Positions 32,385-43,604 of a stretch of 64,000 nucleotides of DNA are shown here, piece by piece. The stretch is taken from NCBI GenBank assembly GCA_963457665.1, contig OY735237.1, positions 7,972,261-8,036,260 on the forward strand, in the 5' to 3' direction. Numbering within the stretch: position 1 is the first letter of the stretch; each line of letters opens with the position of its first letter. The notes under the pieces were generated by a model, which made no database searches, was not told the origin of the DNA, and saw only the letters and a program-made list of their open reading frames with translations. The stretch comes from Thysanoteuthis rhombus. Lineage: Eukaryota; Mollusca; Cephalopoda; Oegopsida; Thysanoteuthidae. Both the position numbers and the translations under genes were made by a program.

Positions 32385-32665
32385 CATCTGGATGAACACT
32401 CAATTATGACACAGAAAAACGAGTCTCATCTGTTTTTATGGTAAGCCCTTTGTTTCATAAAATCAAATCATGTGTAATATAAAATAAAATGCATATACAA
32501 AACATTATGACAATACGCTATATAAAATAATGAACTACAAATAAAGCTTTATATTGAAATCGTGGCTTAAGGGGAGACGGTGTTCGATCAAAACTGCTGG
32601 AGGGCCATGCAAACATTACTGACGATCCCAACATGAAAAATCCAAACTTATTGCAATATCATAAT
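32385..32665 (+). repeat. Family B repeat, copy 2 (partial, diverged)
   Basis: TGGATGAACACTCAATTATG, ACATTATGACAATACGC, GTTCGATCAAAACTGCTGG, ATTACTGACGATCCCAACAT and TTGCAATATCATAATAAAC follow the order of the copy at 40.7 kb. Confidence 0.65.
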
Positions 32666-33477
32666 AAACTTTTTTAGTGTCCGTCGTTTGACCTGCCGTT
32701 CAATCATATGCAATGTACAGAAATTATGTGAGATTAATCTTTCTTACAACTTACTCAAATGGAAAATCAGGAAACAAATAATCTTATTGACAAAAGAGGA
32801 GAAAGACCTTGAACAGGTTTGGAAGCACTGCTCTGAGATAACGAATCAAATCGATCCAGTATCAAGTTGAGAACCTCAGATATCTCATCTGACAGTCATC
32901 TGGTCTAACTTCTAAGCTAATACGTTCGATTTGCAATAAGTTTTCTCCTTTTGTTATGAATGAATGTCCAAGGTAGAGATATTTTGATCTTTGACCTCGG
33001 TCGATTAGTGAGGTAACATTCTGACATTTGACCATTGTTGATTATTGGGGTAACATTTCGGACATAAGTCTCGATCACTTCCATCGACCTATCAACCAAT
33101 CAGAGTTTAACACGACATAGAGGGGGGGGGAAGAGAGGAGAAGCCGGGTGAAGGAGTTGGAGGAGGAATTAGTAGGTTTTGTTGTTCACTGTACCATTTC
33201 GTTGGTTGACGGGAACGGAAGGTGAGATCACATTGTCGACCTGCCTGTCATAAGTGATGCTAACCAAACACGACTCTTGTCTTGCTTGACTCTATGAGAT
33301 TTGAATAATTAAAGAACCAACAACAAATCTCTCCTGACTCGTTCAATCTGAAACCGGAGCAACCAATTTCACTTTGCTTGTTTCGTATTGAATTTAATTC
33401 CAAAGAATTGCCAAGAATAAGACTTCAACATCTGATCTTATCGAGGAAATAACGTGAAGTACCAACAACATAACACA
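32666..33477. other. Unassigned DNA with a small tandem duplication
   Basis: 33,001-33,072 holds two ~36-bp units (GTCGATTAGTGAGGTAACAT and GTTGATTATTGGGGTAACAT). A G-run lies at 33,122. No gene recognised. Confidence 0.4.
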
Positions 33478-34084
33478 GAAAAAGTGGGAGATAGAGACAG
33501 GGGGAGGAAAGAGGGTACAGCGAGAAACTGAGAACGTAGAAGAGGGAGGGGGGGAGATAAAAAAAAGTCCGAGGAAGAGGAAAGGATAGAGTGAGGGGGG
33601 AAAGAGGGTGCAGAGAAAATCTGAGAGCGTAAAAGAGGGAAGAGGGTAGAAAAAACGAGTCCAAGGAAGAGAAAAGCATATATAGAGAGGAGAAAATTAA
33701 AATTGAGAGACGGAGGTAGTATCCAAGAGAGAAAGAGAAAAATCAAGCGAAAAAGAAATAGCGAGTGAGAGTGAAAGTGAGAGAGGCGAAATAACGGAGA
33801 CATAGAACAAGGTAGCGCGTAAAAAAAGGCAAGAAAGATAAAGAGAAGGGAACAGAAGAAGCATGCGAGAGAAAAAAGGCGAAACAGTGAGAAAGATACA
33901 TAGTGAGAAACGAGAGAGGAATGAGAGGGAAAGAGGAAGCGAGATGTAGACAGAAAGTAAGAGATAAACTGAGAAAACCAGGGAGACCGTAAGACAAAGC
34001 GAAAGCGAAGCAGTAAGTGTGAAATAGAAAGTGAAAGTGAAAGTTAAAGAGGGAGAGAGAAAGAGAGAGAGAGAGAGAGACTTC
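33478..34084 (+). repeat. 600-bp polypurine (GA-rich) tract with internal 95-bp tandem duplication
   Basis: The + strand is almost entirely A and G for about 600 nt. Two tandem units are clear at 33,501-33,594 and 33,595-33,690 (GGAAAGAGGGTACAGCGAGA versus GGAAAGAGGGTGCAGAGAAA; AGTCCGAGGAAGAGGAAAGG versus AGTCCAAGGAAGAGAAAAGC). It ends in (GA)n at 34,054-34,080. The long Leu/Ser/Phe minus frames here are artefacts of the polypyrimidine complement. Confidence 0.8.
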
Positions 34085-34603
34085 CAGATCACGTCTTGAG
34101 CTGATTGACTAGTATTGAGCAATTCGACTGTAAATTGGTGATCAGAATAGTTTGAGAGGAAAACTGGTCGTATGTGCATTGCAGGGATTTTTCTCACCAC
34201 TTGTTTTTTTTTCTCAATACGTGAAATGTATATTTCAAGATTCTGTCGGGTAACAGGCTGAAATAATGTCCCATGGGGATCATTTCAACCCTATTTTACA
34301 CTTATCACGAAGCTGAATCCGCTTTAGTTCAAATAATTGATCCAAGCTCTGTTTGAATTTCAAGAATAACATTTTCACTAAACTTCCTGTGTCAAAATGT
34401 GGGCAATGTGTCTATTTATCTCTGCATGTTGTTTACCTCGTGAATTAAGCGATTTTCTATTTAGCTTAACAATTAAACCTATTGCAAACTCGAACGTACA
34501 CACCTGAAAAGTAATTATGACAAATATAAAGCTATTATATGTATTAAGCAAATACATCGTTACTGAGTTTACTCAAGAATCCCACTGAGACTCACGAAAA
34601 GGG

Positions 34604-34803
34604 ATCATCATCATCATCATCATCATCAGTCTGTTAGTGTCTATCGTTGGACATACACCTTCCCCAAGTTTAGCCAGACCTCTCTATCAGGGGCATTGTG
34701 GAATATGAGAATCAGTATCAGAAATTACTTTCTGAATTTATCTAACTTGTCACGCCATCTTTTTTCTGTCAGCCACAGCTTCGCACCTAATTTCTGGGGA
34801 TTG
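34604..34803 (-). mobile_element. RTE-type LINE fragment (3' end), copy 7
   Basis: An (ATC)n tail at 34,604-34,627 is followed by GTCTATCGTTGGACATACAC, CTTCCCCAAGTTTAGCCAG, CACGCCATCTTTTTTCTGTC and TTCGCACCTAATTTCTGGGG, the complement of the RTE 3' end. Only about 200 bp remain. Confidence 0.8.
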
Positions 34804-34961
34804 TCAGGGGTCAGAAATGAAGATAAGCGTTACTGACTGACTAGGATTATTATATGCACTAGAAATTCCCAGTGATAGACAACTGAGATGACGTACCATC
34901 TTTCGACTCTGCCCTTCTCACACCCTTTGGTAACAAGGGTTATTTTCATATGAGAATAATC

Positions 34962-35096
34962 TTCTCATCTTCTTAGTAAACTACCTAGCTTTATTTCCCC
35001 TTCTCTCTTCTACTATTATTAAACTACCTGGCCGTTTTTTCTATCCTCTCTCACTTTCTCTCCTCTCACTAAACTTCCCTTCTATCATTACTAAAA
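34962..35096 (-). repeat. Family M minisatellite, array 2 (about three units, minus strand)
   Basis: The complement reads AAGTTTAGTGAGAGGAGAG, CCAGGTAGTTTAATAATAG, CTAGGTAGTTTACTAAGAAG: three spaced units of the ~47-bp repeat at 53.6 kb. Confidence 0.6.
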
Positions 35097-35329
35097 GCGT
35101 AACTTGATTCGTCTTTGAATCATTTCGTTCCAATACTATTATCTGAATTTTCATTAGCCCTGCTGAGACGTCATCTAACATAACCCTGTTGTGTCCACGA
35201 GAGAAAATTGAAACTTTGACTAGAGACAATCGTGCGCGTGTCTCCAACACACGTTTGAGGCGGCAAATAGGATTATTTTGATGCTCAAAAATAGCTGTAT
35301 TTCCAGTAGATAGGCAGATATACAAGTTA

Positions 35330-35404
35330 AAAACCGTCAACCGAAACTGTCAACATCTGCTTTTCCCATCTTTGATTTTGTCTGTCTGTCTGTCTGTCTG
35401 TCCG

Positions 35405-35480
<76 letters not shown>

Positions 35481-35817
35481 CTACCTGGCTGGCTGGCTAT
35501 ATCACAAATATGCACCCTATGAGTGGAGCTGGAGGGCTAAAATTTTAAACATTTACTCATTATTATGTTGTTTGTAATAGTTTTTTTTTTTTTTTTGAAA
35601 ATTCGCCCTTAATGCTAAATTCGTCTATTACTTTGCGTCCGGTAGTATTCACGCTTGTTCTGTGGAAATTCAGACTTTTTAATGATCACAGTCCTGCAAA
35701 ATGCGAAAAAAGTAACACTGTGTGAATATTTTTCCCTATTTTTTAATTGATCACCCCATGCTGCCAAATGACGCTAGTCCCGTGTTGGCTTCTACTGAGT
35801 AACTAACCAGATCTGTA
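35330..35817 (-). repeat. Family A repeat, copy 10 (minus strand) with a (CT)n insertion
   Basis: The + strand reads AAACCGTCAACCGAAACTGT (family end), a TCTG/(CT)n block, GGCTATATCACAAATATGC, GGAGCTGGAGGGCTAAAATT, TTCACGCTTGTTCTG, CACCCCATGCTGCCAAATG, and the family start GAGTAACTAACCAGATCTGT at 35,798-35,817. All blocks are present in reverse order. Confidence 0.85.
35381..35478. repeat. (TCTG)n-(CT)n microsatellite inside family A
   Basis: Four to five TCTG units, then about 75 bp of CT with one CC step, then GGCTGGCTGGCT. Confidence 0.95.
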
Positions 35818-36428
35818 AGTTTCTTCACTTTTCTCTCTGCCCAACTATGATTATAACATAAAAATACTATATGTCCTGCTCTTATGGATTTCCTTGACAT
35901 CTGTCAGGAAAGTTTCTTTTTTTCTTACCAAACATTCTCAGTTACGATGGAAGATGTATATCGATTTCAGAAGAAACTTCCTTGAAAATGATGGACAACC
36001 ATCGTCTAAATCAAGACAATTTCAGGCTTCAAACTTTTCCATATATATGAATGTTACATGAAATGTATTCAGATTGTTTCAGTAAACGTCAAGTAACACA
36101 AAGCATCTCGAGTTAGAGAAGAAAATCAAGTTCCGTGTTTCGCGTTAAAAACTGAATTGAAATTTTACCGTCCATTGGCTTCTTGCTACTTACTCGTGTC
36201 AGATTATTTTTTTTCCAATCGAAACGCGAAACTGTGGAGCTCGCATGTCATCCTATTGATTTCAGATCTGCATATACAGTGATTACAAAAAGTATCCAAT
36301 ACGTTTGAAAAGGTTTATTTTTGCATACTCATACTTACGATTTGGACAAAACATTTTTGTTTTTTCTACATAACTTTTCAATCTTTGGTCGAAAAGCTGT
36401 CAATAATAAAGCTATGAATATAAACACA
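35818..36428. other. Unassigned AT-rich DNA
   Basis: No gene or recognised repeat. Confidence 0.35.
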
Positions 36429-36429
36429 T

Positions 36430-36511
<82 letters not shown>

Positions 36512-36520
36512 ATATATATA
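36429..36520. repeat. (CA)n-(TA)n compound microsatellite
   Basis: A short CA run, then about 55 bp of TA and GTATATATGTATATATAT; it abuts the left arm of a family C element. Confidence 0.95.
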
Positions 36521-36530
36521 ATTATTAATT

Positions 36531-36722
36531 GGGTTATACTATATAAAATCTTATTTGAAATGATCTCCTGTTATCGTATGATTGATGTATCACTCACAGT
36601 AGGTGACGTAAATATAATAAACAATTACAGAAAATAGTAAATTCAATTCCTGCAGTGGCTCCATTTTCTTCAATTGTTTAGTCTATTTATATTACAACGC
36701 AATTTATAATCATTCTGTCGGA

Positions 36723-36726
<4 letters not shown>
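36531..36726. mobile_element. Family C foldback element, copy 5
   Basis: The left half (GGGTTATACTATATAAAATC, GAAATGATCTCCTGTTATCG, AATAAACAATTACAGAAAAT) is the reverse complement of the right half of the family. The right half here is CAATTCCTGCAGTGGCTCCA, TTTTCTTCAATTGTTTAGTC and ACGCAATTTATAATCATTCT ending in GTCGGACC at 36,715-36,722. A B-box remnant (AATTCAATTCCTGC) sits at the junction. An (AT)n follows at 36,726-36,760. Confidence 0.7.
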
Positions 36727-36763
<37 letters not shown>

Positions 36764-36847
36764 CATCGTGACTGTGAAAGCAACTACGTTTTGAGGTCTA
36801 ATAAGTCACTACGTCGACTCAAGATTTGAACCTTCATTTTGCACCAA

Positions 36848-36913
<66 letters not shown>
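36726..36913. repeat. Two (AT)n microsatellites flanking a short unique segment
   Basis: 36,726-36,760 and 36,849-36,913 (about 64 bp). Between them are 88 bp of unassigned sequence. Confidence 0.9.
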
Positions 36914-36915
<2 letters not shown>

Positions 36916-36989
36916 CAGTGTACACGTGCATTAGATAAATATATGTTTATACATGTATAGAAGTAGAAATACACATACATAAAACTTTT

Positions 36990-37385
36990 ATACATAAGTA
37001 AGCTCTGTTCAAAAAAGATGAATATGTAATATAAAATGATATCCATTTACAATACACATGATAATACCGAACATAGAATAACAATCCACACGTATGATGT
37101 AAGTTATGCATTAAAACATAGCTGAAAAGGGGGGAATGTTTGATCAACGGTGCTGAAACAATAACGTTGTAAACAACTGATGATCATAACAAGTGAAAAT
37201 TCATACATTGTACCATAATAACAAAGTATATGAAAAACGGGGAAAAACACTGAAGAAAATTACATAAATTGTATTGACAGATATTGGGAAATAAGTGACT
37301 GAATTGACAAGAGAAAAATTGAAAATGTTTCTTAATGATCGGTGTTTAGAGCTGTAAAGCTTTTTAGACTCTTTACATGTATACA
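36990..37385 (+). repeat. Family B repeat, copy 3
   Basis: CATAAGTAAGCTCTGTTC, ATACACATGATAATACCG, GTATGATGTAAGTTATGC, GTTTGATCAACGGTGCTG, GTAAACAACTGATGATCAT, CATTGTACCATAATAAC and TGACAGATATTGGGAAAT keep the family order. It ends near AGAGCTGTAAAGCTTTTTAG. Confidence 0.8.
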
Positions 37386-37711
37386 AACATACTTACACAC
37401 ATACGTAACATTAATGCTTGCTTGATAGCTCAAATATATGACCTTCGGTATCACATGTAATTTATAAGTAATAATCACAATCTCATCATAGAATGAATGT
37501 GAGCGTTTAGTGTACGAATGTGTGTGCTTTCGTGCAAGTATTTGTTTGAGTCGCTACTGAATGTGTTTGATCACGTGTCTTTAGGTTATGTAGATATTAT
37601 GCTTCTTAGAACACATGGAGATTTGTGAAGGAAATCATTGAAAATAAACACAGATATCACAACTGCGTTTACTGCCGCACTCTTGTGAACTCTCCACAGC
37701 CGTCAAAGATG

Positions 37712-38312
37712 TTCAATAGAACTAATTAAGGTATCACTGATAGGACAACGAATCCCCATGGAATCCTCAAAAGAAGAAGAAATCAAGCGAAGAATCATTC
37801 TAGTGATGGCAAGCCTTCGCAAGAGCAAGCTCAACTTTCAAGAACAAGAAAAACCCATTAATCTTAAAAAGGAGGCTATACAACCAATGCATCCTCTCGA
37901 AAGTCATTTACGGAGCTGAAACTTGGAACTAACCAAAAGTCGAGCTTGTAAACTGAGATAGCACATGGAAGAATCATGTTCAACCTCACATGAAGAGATC
38001 ACAAGACAGCACAATATATTAGAGGAAAAACAGGAGTCCATGACATCACAGAAACTATTACGAAACTCAAATGGCAATTAGCTTGTTATGATGTAAGAAT
38101 GGCAGACAACCGAAGGGCATCACAATTCACAACATGGATCTCCAGAGATCACATGAACAACTGGTGGTGGCAGAATACCAGCTGAAGAGACGAACAAGAC
38201 AAATTCAGAAAGTATTGGCTCCTCCAATGCCCATGATAGAGAATTGTGGCGAATCCTTGGTAAGGTCTATGCCCAACGACGGGCGTTAAAAGACTGCTGC
38301 TGATGATGATTA
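37712..38312 (+). mobile_element. RTE-type LINE fragment, copy 8 (longest, frameshifted)
   Basis: Translating across frames gives GQRIPMESSKEEEIKRRI (the RTE stretch that follows the catalytic core), RLYNQCIL, VIYGAETWN, then the AGAATCATGTTCAACC and GACAGCACAATATATTAGAG blocks, the ACATGGATCTCCAGAGATCA block and a short (TGATGATGA) tail at about 38,303. Several stops and at least two frameshifts are present. It preserves the most upstream RTE sequence in the window. Confidence 0.85.
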
Positions 38313-39163
38313 GATTTCTTTCAGATCTTCATTAAAATTATATAACAGCTGAGAATCCGTTCTGTAAGCAGGATTTATAGCTAGTTCCTCGGTTAAAATG
38401 GATTTTCCCGAAAAGAGATCAAAACTAATTGTACCTCAATTCAATACCTCTCAGTACAAAGCTACCTTTTGGCTAGTTAGGGGTTACATAGAGCTAAACA
38501 GGAAAAAAACTTCTAGTATTGTATAAATTGATGATAGATAGATGTATTGGAATCATTGAATAATTATCATTGTGATGAGCACGAGTGTAGACCCCACACA
38601 ATTTTCATTCAATTGAAAATCGCCCAGTGTTTCTCAGTTATTTTGGTTTTGGCTTTTTGAGTATGTTAGAGGTACTTTAACTGAATACTTTTGGCAACAA
38701 TGTACCGGTTGAGGCTACTACCATTCTACTGGCATATCAACTCCGAACGGTAAAAGGTCAACTCTTGTCAGACACGCCCCAAATGCTCCTCTTTCGTTCG
38801 CTACTAGCATTTCGAATAGATGTGGGAGTGACACTGATTTCTAATTCATATGACTCCGCCCTAATAACTCAGCTTAGAATGTACTCAATCTGTTGCTGAA
38901 AGCACAGCAAAATGTTCAAATGAAGAGTTTTCCACACTCTCTGTTCATAGCAAAAATCATTGCATTATTTGCTAGCCTCATTCGAGCATCTATTGCTTTG
39001 AATTTTCTCAGCTATTACCTTTCCCCTATGTTATAAAATGTTTGTACAATTAAACCGGAACGAACTTACATCCATTTCAATGTAAAATTGTATATTGCAT
39101 ATGTAATCTTCATGGAATTTGTGTCTTTAGAAAAAAGTTTCCAGCTTTAAAAAAACTCTTCAT
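38313..39163. other. Unassigned DNA
   Basis: No gene or recognised repeat in about 850 bp. Confidence 0.35.
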
Positions 39164-39265
39164 ACAGGTCGCTCAATAGAAACCATTCTGTAACGATCAT
39201 CTCTTGGCAGGTTGCAATGTTGGGGGTAATCATTTAAAAAATCGCCAAAAACGAATGATCACTGA

Positions 39266-39349
<84 letters not shown>

Positions 39350-39580
39350 GGTAGTAGTCACTGAAAATTAAAAAACAATGGACACTATCGGAGGGATCAG
39401 TTTAGCATAAACTCACATTGCAAATTAACCTCCACGCAGAACACAACCACAAAAAAACAATTTGGAGGATTGGTACTGCCTGTATGCGTGATATATACGT
39501 ACAGAGCCAGTTAGCCAGACAGACTCACTTGAAAACTGAAGAGATCTTATTTTGATGGTTTTAGTGACACTTTCAGTTGA
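39164..39580 (+). repeat. Family A repeat, copy 11, with a 76-bp (CT)n inside
   Basis: ACAGGTCGCTCAATAGAAAC (an internal deletion in the first 20 bp), GATCATCTCTTGGCAGG, then (CT)n at 39,271-39,347 in place of the CTTCTCTCGCC block, then GATCAGTTTAGCATAAACTC, GCCAGTTAGCCAGACAGACT and CTTGAAAACTGAAGAGATC. The microsatellite starts exactly at the family's natural CTCTC, so it is an expansion of a resident seed. Confidence 0.8.
39271..39347. repeat. (CT)n microsatellite
   Basis: 76 bp of perfect CT within family A copy 11. Confidence 0.95.
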
Positions 39581-40024
39581 AGGTTCCTTGCAAGTTGTCT
39601 AAAGTTCGGTTGCAACTTTTCTGCAACACCCTGTATATTCTAAATAATTCATTTTGCAAAATTTAGATTCTGTAAAAAGATTGCATAAAAAAAACTAATC
39701 TTCGGCTTGTTATTTGCAATGCAGCGCAGAGAGATTCTACCATTCGGTTATGAATACAAACGTACCGTCATTTATACAAATCAGCTTTTACTTCGGAGAT
39801 AGGAAGTAAGATGTCTGCGATTTATTGAAATGGGAGAATTTATATTCAAAGAATCTGGCAATGTTTAGTTACCCTGGCGGAAGAATTGATCATATGTACA
39901 GAACTGTTATTGAACCACAAAGTATTATGGCTTTGGGAAGACCGTATGTATATCTGAATTCCAATTGCCTTCGCAAAAACAGTCTGGTCACTAATACTCA
40001 ATGTTCATACAAAAGCATAGAAAC

Positions 40025-40260
40025 AAATACGTATACAGATATAGATATATAAGGACATGCTCATATACATATACACACACACTCATATACATATATGTAT
40101 ATTTACAAATAGATATATGCATACATATATACGTGCACATTCATATTTATATATATATATATACACACACACACATATATATATACACACACGCACACAT
40201 ATATATATATGTGAATATACACATATATACATATACACACGTACATAAACAAACACACAT

Positions 40261-40308
<48 letters not shown>
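40025..40308. repeat. Compound (TA)n/(CA)n microsatellite cluster
   Basis: Interspersed ATATAC, ACACACAC and ATACATAT words culminate in about 46 bp of TA at 40,263-40,308. The 131-codon frame across it is an artefact. Confidence 0.9.
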
Positions 40309-40310
<2 letters not shown>

Positions 40311-40704
40311 TGGTAATGCCAATATCGGAAGACTGTTCCAGAAAAACTACTCTTTATTTCGACATCTCGTTCATTTCGACCGTATCACGAAATTAAGGTG
40401 CTACGAGGAACCTAGTGTTTATATAGTTACACTGTGAATTTGTGGAGGGTAAGGATGGTGGTGTGTCAGTAAATCACATTTCTGATAAGCTTAGTGGTGA
40501 TATGAGTATATGTATATCTTTTTTTTTATTGCACCTTAATTTCCTAAGATTTATCTAAAGCCGCTTTCCGATATAACCTTATTACTCTTATACTGTAGGA
40601 TTAACCATTTATCCATAACCTTATATTCATCATGTATATATGAGATTAATGATTTATATATTTGTATGAAATTAAGTGACTTTAATATTCGCACAGTGAC
40701 TTTA

Positions 40705-41225
40705 ATATTCGGATGGGTGAACACTCAATAGAAATGACGCAAACAGCGCATCAAATTCATTGTTACACTAACTGATCCCTCGTCGTAAAATGCATTTTAA
40801 GTAACCTACATAAGTAGGCAATATTTCAAAAAATGAAATAATCTATATGAAATAATATCCATGCACAATACATTATGATAATATATGAAACTACAAAATG
40901 TATGTATGATATAAGCTATGTACTAAAATCCTAGCTGAGAGAGAAATAGTGTGTAATTAACACTGCAGGAGTGTCATGTTAAAGTAGCAGTTAAGTTTTT
41001 TTTAATCCCCAAAACGATTACATGATAAATAACTGATGATCCCAATAAGAGAAAATTTGCACATTGTACCATAATAACGCAGTATAGATAAAATAGTGAG
41101 AAAAACTTGAAGAAGATCCCTTAAATTACATTAACAGATATTGGAAAATAAGTGACTAAAGTGACACAAAGAGACTGAAAAAGCTTTTCAATGTGTTTAG
41201 TGTTCAAAACTGTGAAGCTAGTAGA
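40705..41225 (+). repeat. Family B repeat, copy 4 (full length, reference orientation)
   Basis: Starts TTCGGATGGGTGAACACTCAATAG... with GAAATGACGCAAACAGCGC, then GATCCCTCGTCGTAAAATG, ACAATACATTATGATAAT, TCCCCAAAACGATTACATG, CTGATGATCCCAATAAG, TTGTACCATAATAACGC and ACATTAACAGATATTGG, ending near AAAACTGTGAAGC. A 17-bp direct repeat (AGTGACTTTAATATTCG) sits just before it at 40,675 and 40,695. Confidence 0.8.
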
Positions 41226-43424
41226 TATGTATTCCAAAATTCTGAAGATTCCACCGGATGAAACAGAGAAATCTGTAAGCGATGCACTAAAATTTTTTCC
41301 AAAAAAGGAAAAAGATAGAAATATTTTTTTTTAAGATTTCGAGAATTACATGAAATATTCGGTGAGACACGGGTAACGCTTGGTGAATTCTCTTTAGTTT
41401 CGAGTAGCACCTTGTTTGAGTCTACATCAGTAACTACAAAGCACCTAGAGAGTGCATACCACTTTCAACGACGTACCAAAAGTAAAAACTGAATAAAGAT
41501 TTTAGATGGTTTAAAAATCAATGGAGAAAATATACAAGTGTTGAGTTACTTGCCTCGAAACTCAAATACAGCTTTTTATATACTGTTTGTTTTCAGATTG
41601 TTTTTTCTTCTGAATAACAAAATATCTCCAAATCAATACCAAATTCCAAGATCTGCCTCAAAATTCAATCATATCTTAATAGGCACAGGATTGCCCTTCC
41701 ACAGAATTTCATTGAAATTCATTGAGAACTTCTTGAAATATCATATGAACAGTTAGATAGACCGACACGAGTGAATACATATACCTCCCAATGTGATTAT
41801 CAATAGATCCTATAAATAATCGAGAAGTTAGAGCAATAAAAAGCACAACTGCGAAGAAATCTTTGAGAATGTCATCTGAATTTTCTTTAAAGAATTGCAC
41901 TATAGAGGTTTCGTGGATATTTGGTCTTTTAATCAATTCATGATCAAGCAAAGAAAAAGAAGCTTTTCAAGTTTTGATTGTCGGCCGAACGTAGGCCGGA
42001 GTAATATCCGGTATTATGTGATTGACGTTTTAGTTATTTATTTTTCTTGGTCTTAAAACTCTTAACATTTAAAATGAGTCGCAATCGGAAGAATAAACCA
42101 AAAAAATCTCACTTTATTGCTTCCTATGCAATAAGGCAGAATCGGATTTTCTTTGATCTTGTAGGTCGATTCATCTAACTTCCTATTCAGAGCGGTCGTT
42201 TTCTTTACCTTAATTCAAGATTAGATGGGAGCCCACATCCTAGACTGAACAGGCATAAAGTTGATCGACTCAGAGTCTCAGAACAGAGAGGGTGGAGGAA
42301 ATTGGTTGCCAAGTCATCTATAGCGTCTCTACGCTCGGCCAAAGATAGATAGATTGATATTCGTACCTCAAATAAATGAATCTCCACAGTTGCGCATGTA
42401 CCAGAACTAATTATCCAAAATTATCTGAAAATGGATCTTTGATCTGGAGTTATCTTCTTTAATCAAATTATCTTTTATTCAATGTTATCTAAAAAAAAAA
42501 AAAATACCATAACAAGAATCGGGCATTATTGGTCTGAGATGACCATAAAGATTTTTTTAATTAAAAAAAAAAACACGCTTTGAAACGCAAAAATATGTTT
42601 TAGATGGTGCCTAGTGGCGAAGTTTGAAAATTTGCAAGGAAGCTTAAAAAATGTGAACAGGCGAACAAAGAGAGAAGAATCTGGAACCCACTTGGCTGGT
42701 TGGTCGTGTAGGCCACTTATAGAACCACAGTGATTAGGTATGTGGAGAGATAGATCTGAACAGACTGAGATAGAATTCGAGATTCACACATTCAATAGCG
42801 CCAAAATATCAAACCAAGAAGAAAGCTTACGTTGGATATTCCTAAACTTCGATCACAGATTTGGTCAATGGCTGCCATCTTTCTTCATGTAATTCTGTTT
42901 TATTGCTTCACCATGGCTCAGTCTGGCACAAGGCCTCAAATATAGGGAGGCTTCTGAGTATCAAGTTTACTAGATAGTAGAAATGGTATACAAGATTAGC
43001 TCAATAATATCTCACCAGGAAGTCCCATTATTTATTATTTAATTCCCAGGCTTTCCTTCGTCTAGCATAAGGCCACCCACAGCTTCCTGAACAATCACCA
43101 ATTTTTATATTGAATGGGATATTTTGTTTTATAATTCATATTGTTTATAAGTTTTCCCCTTACAAATCATTACTATTTGATATATATACATATATAGGAT
43201 AAGGGAAAGGGGAAAACATTTGGCTCTGATTCATTTGTCTGACTGATAAGAAGTGGGCTGGGAAATTGAATCAATACTAACTTAATGGCAAGTAACAAAT
43301 GTCTGAAGTGAATTTACGGAATAGCCCATATAGGTGTTACTAACAGCTATAATCTTATCTGGTTCCATCTCATTTTTACAAGGTTATTCAAGAAGAAAGA
43401 ACACTGCCGAGGACACGGGTTAAT
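41226..43424. other. Unassigned DNA (2.2 kb) with two weakly gene-like patches
   Basis: At 41,755-41,937 the minus strand is open and protein-like (RPNIHETSIVQFFKENSDD, ending at a GAG|GTATAT donor-like site). At 42,209-42,353 the + strand is open and more G+C-rich (PHPRLNRHKVDRLRVSEQRG). Neither has convincing splice sites on both sides and neither is recognised. 42,386-42,455 shares words with 28,916-28,975. The rest shows nothing. Confidence 0.3.
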
Positions 43425-43595
43425 ATAAATATTTTGTTTTTATATCCCCGAAACGATTATATGGTAAACAACTGATGATTCCAATAAAAAGAATTCACAC
43501 ATAGTACCATAATATCAAATTCTGTATTGAACGTGAAAAAACACTGATGAAAACGACACAAATTACATTAACAGATTTTTGGGAAACAAAGATTA
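43425..43595 (+). repeat. Family B repeat, copy 5 (3' half only)
   Basis: TATCCCCGAAACGATTATAT, GTAAACAACTGATGATTCC, CATAGTACCATAATATC and ACATTAACAGATTTTTGGG match the right half of the copy at 40.7 kb. Confidence 0.75.
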
Positions 43596-43604
43596 AATAA
43601 AAAC

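Noticed and set aside
33697..34200. 167-codon minus-strand frame, the longest in the window, Leu/Ser/Phe-rich and membrane-like
   Set aside because: It is the complement of a polypurine tract. The hydrophobic look follows from CT-rich codons, and other frames of the same tract are also open.
40001..40396. 131-codon + strand frame
   Set aside because: It crosses a compound TA/CA microsatellite and has no unique coding part.
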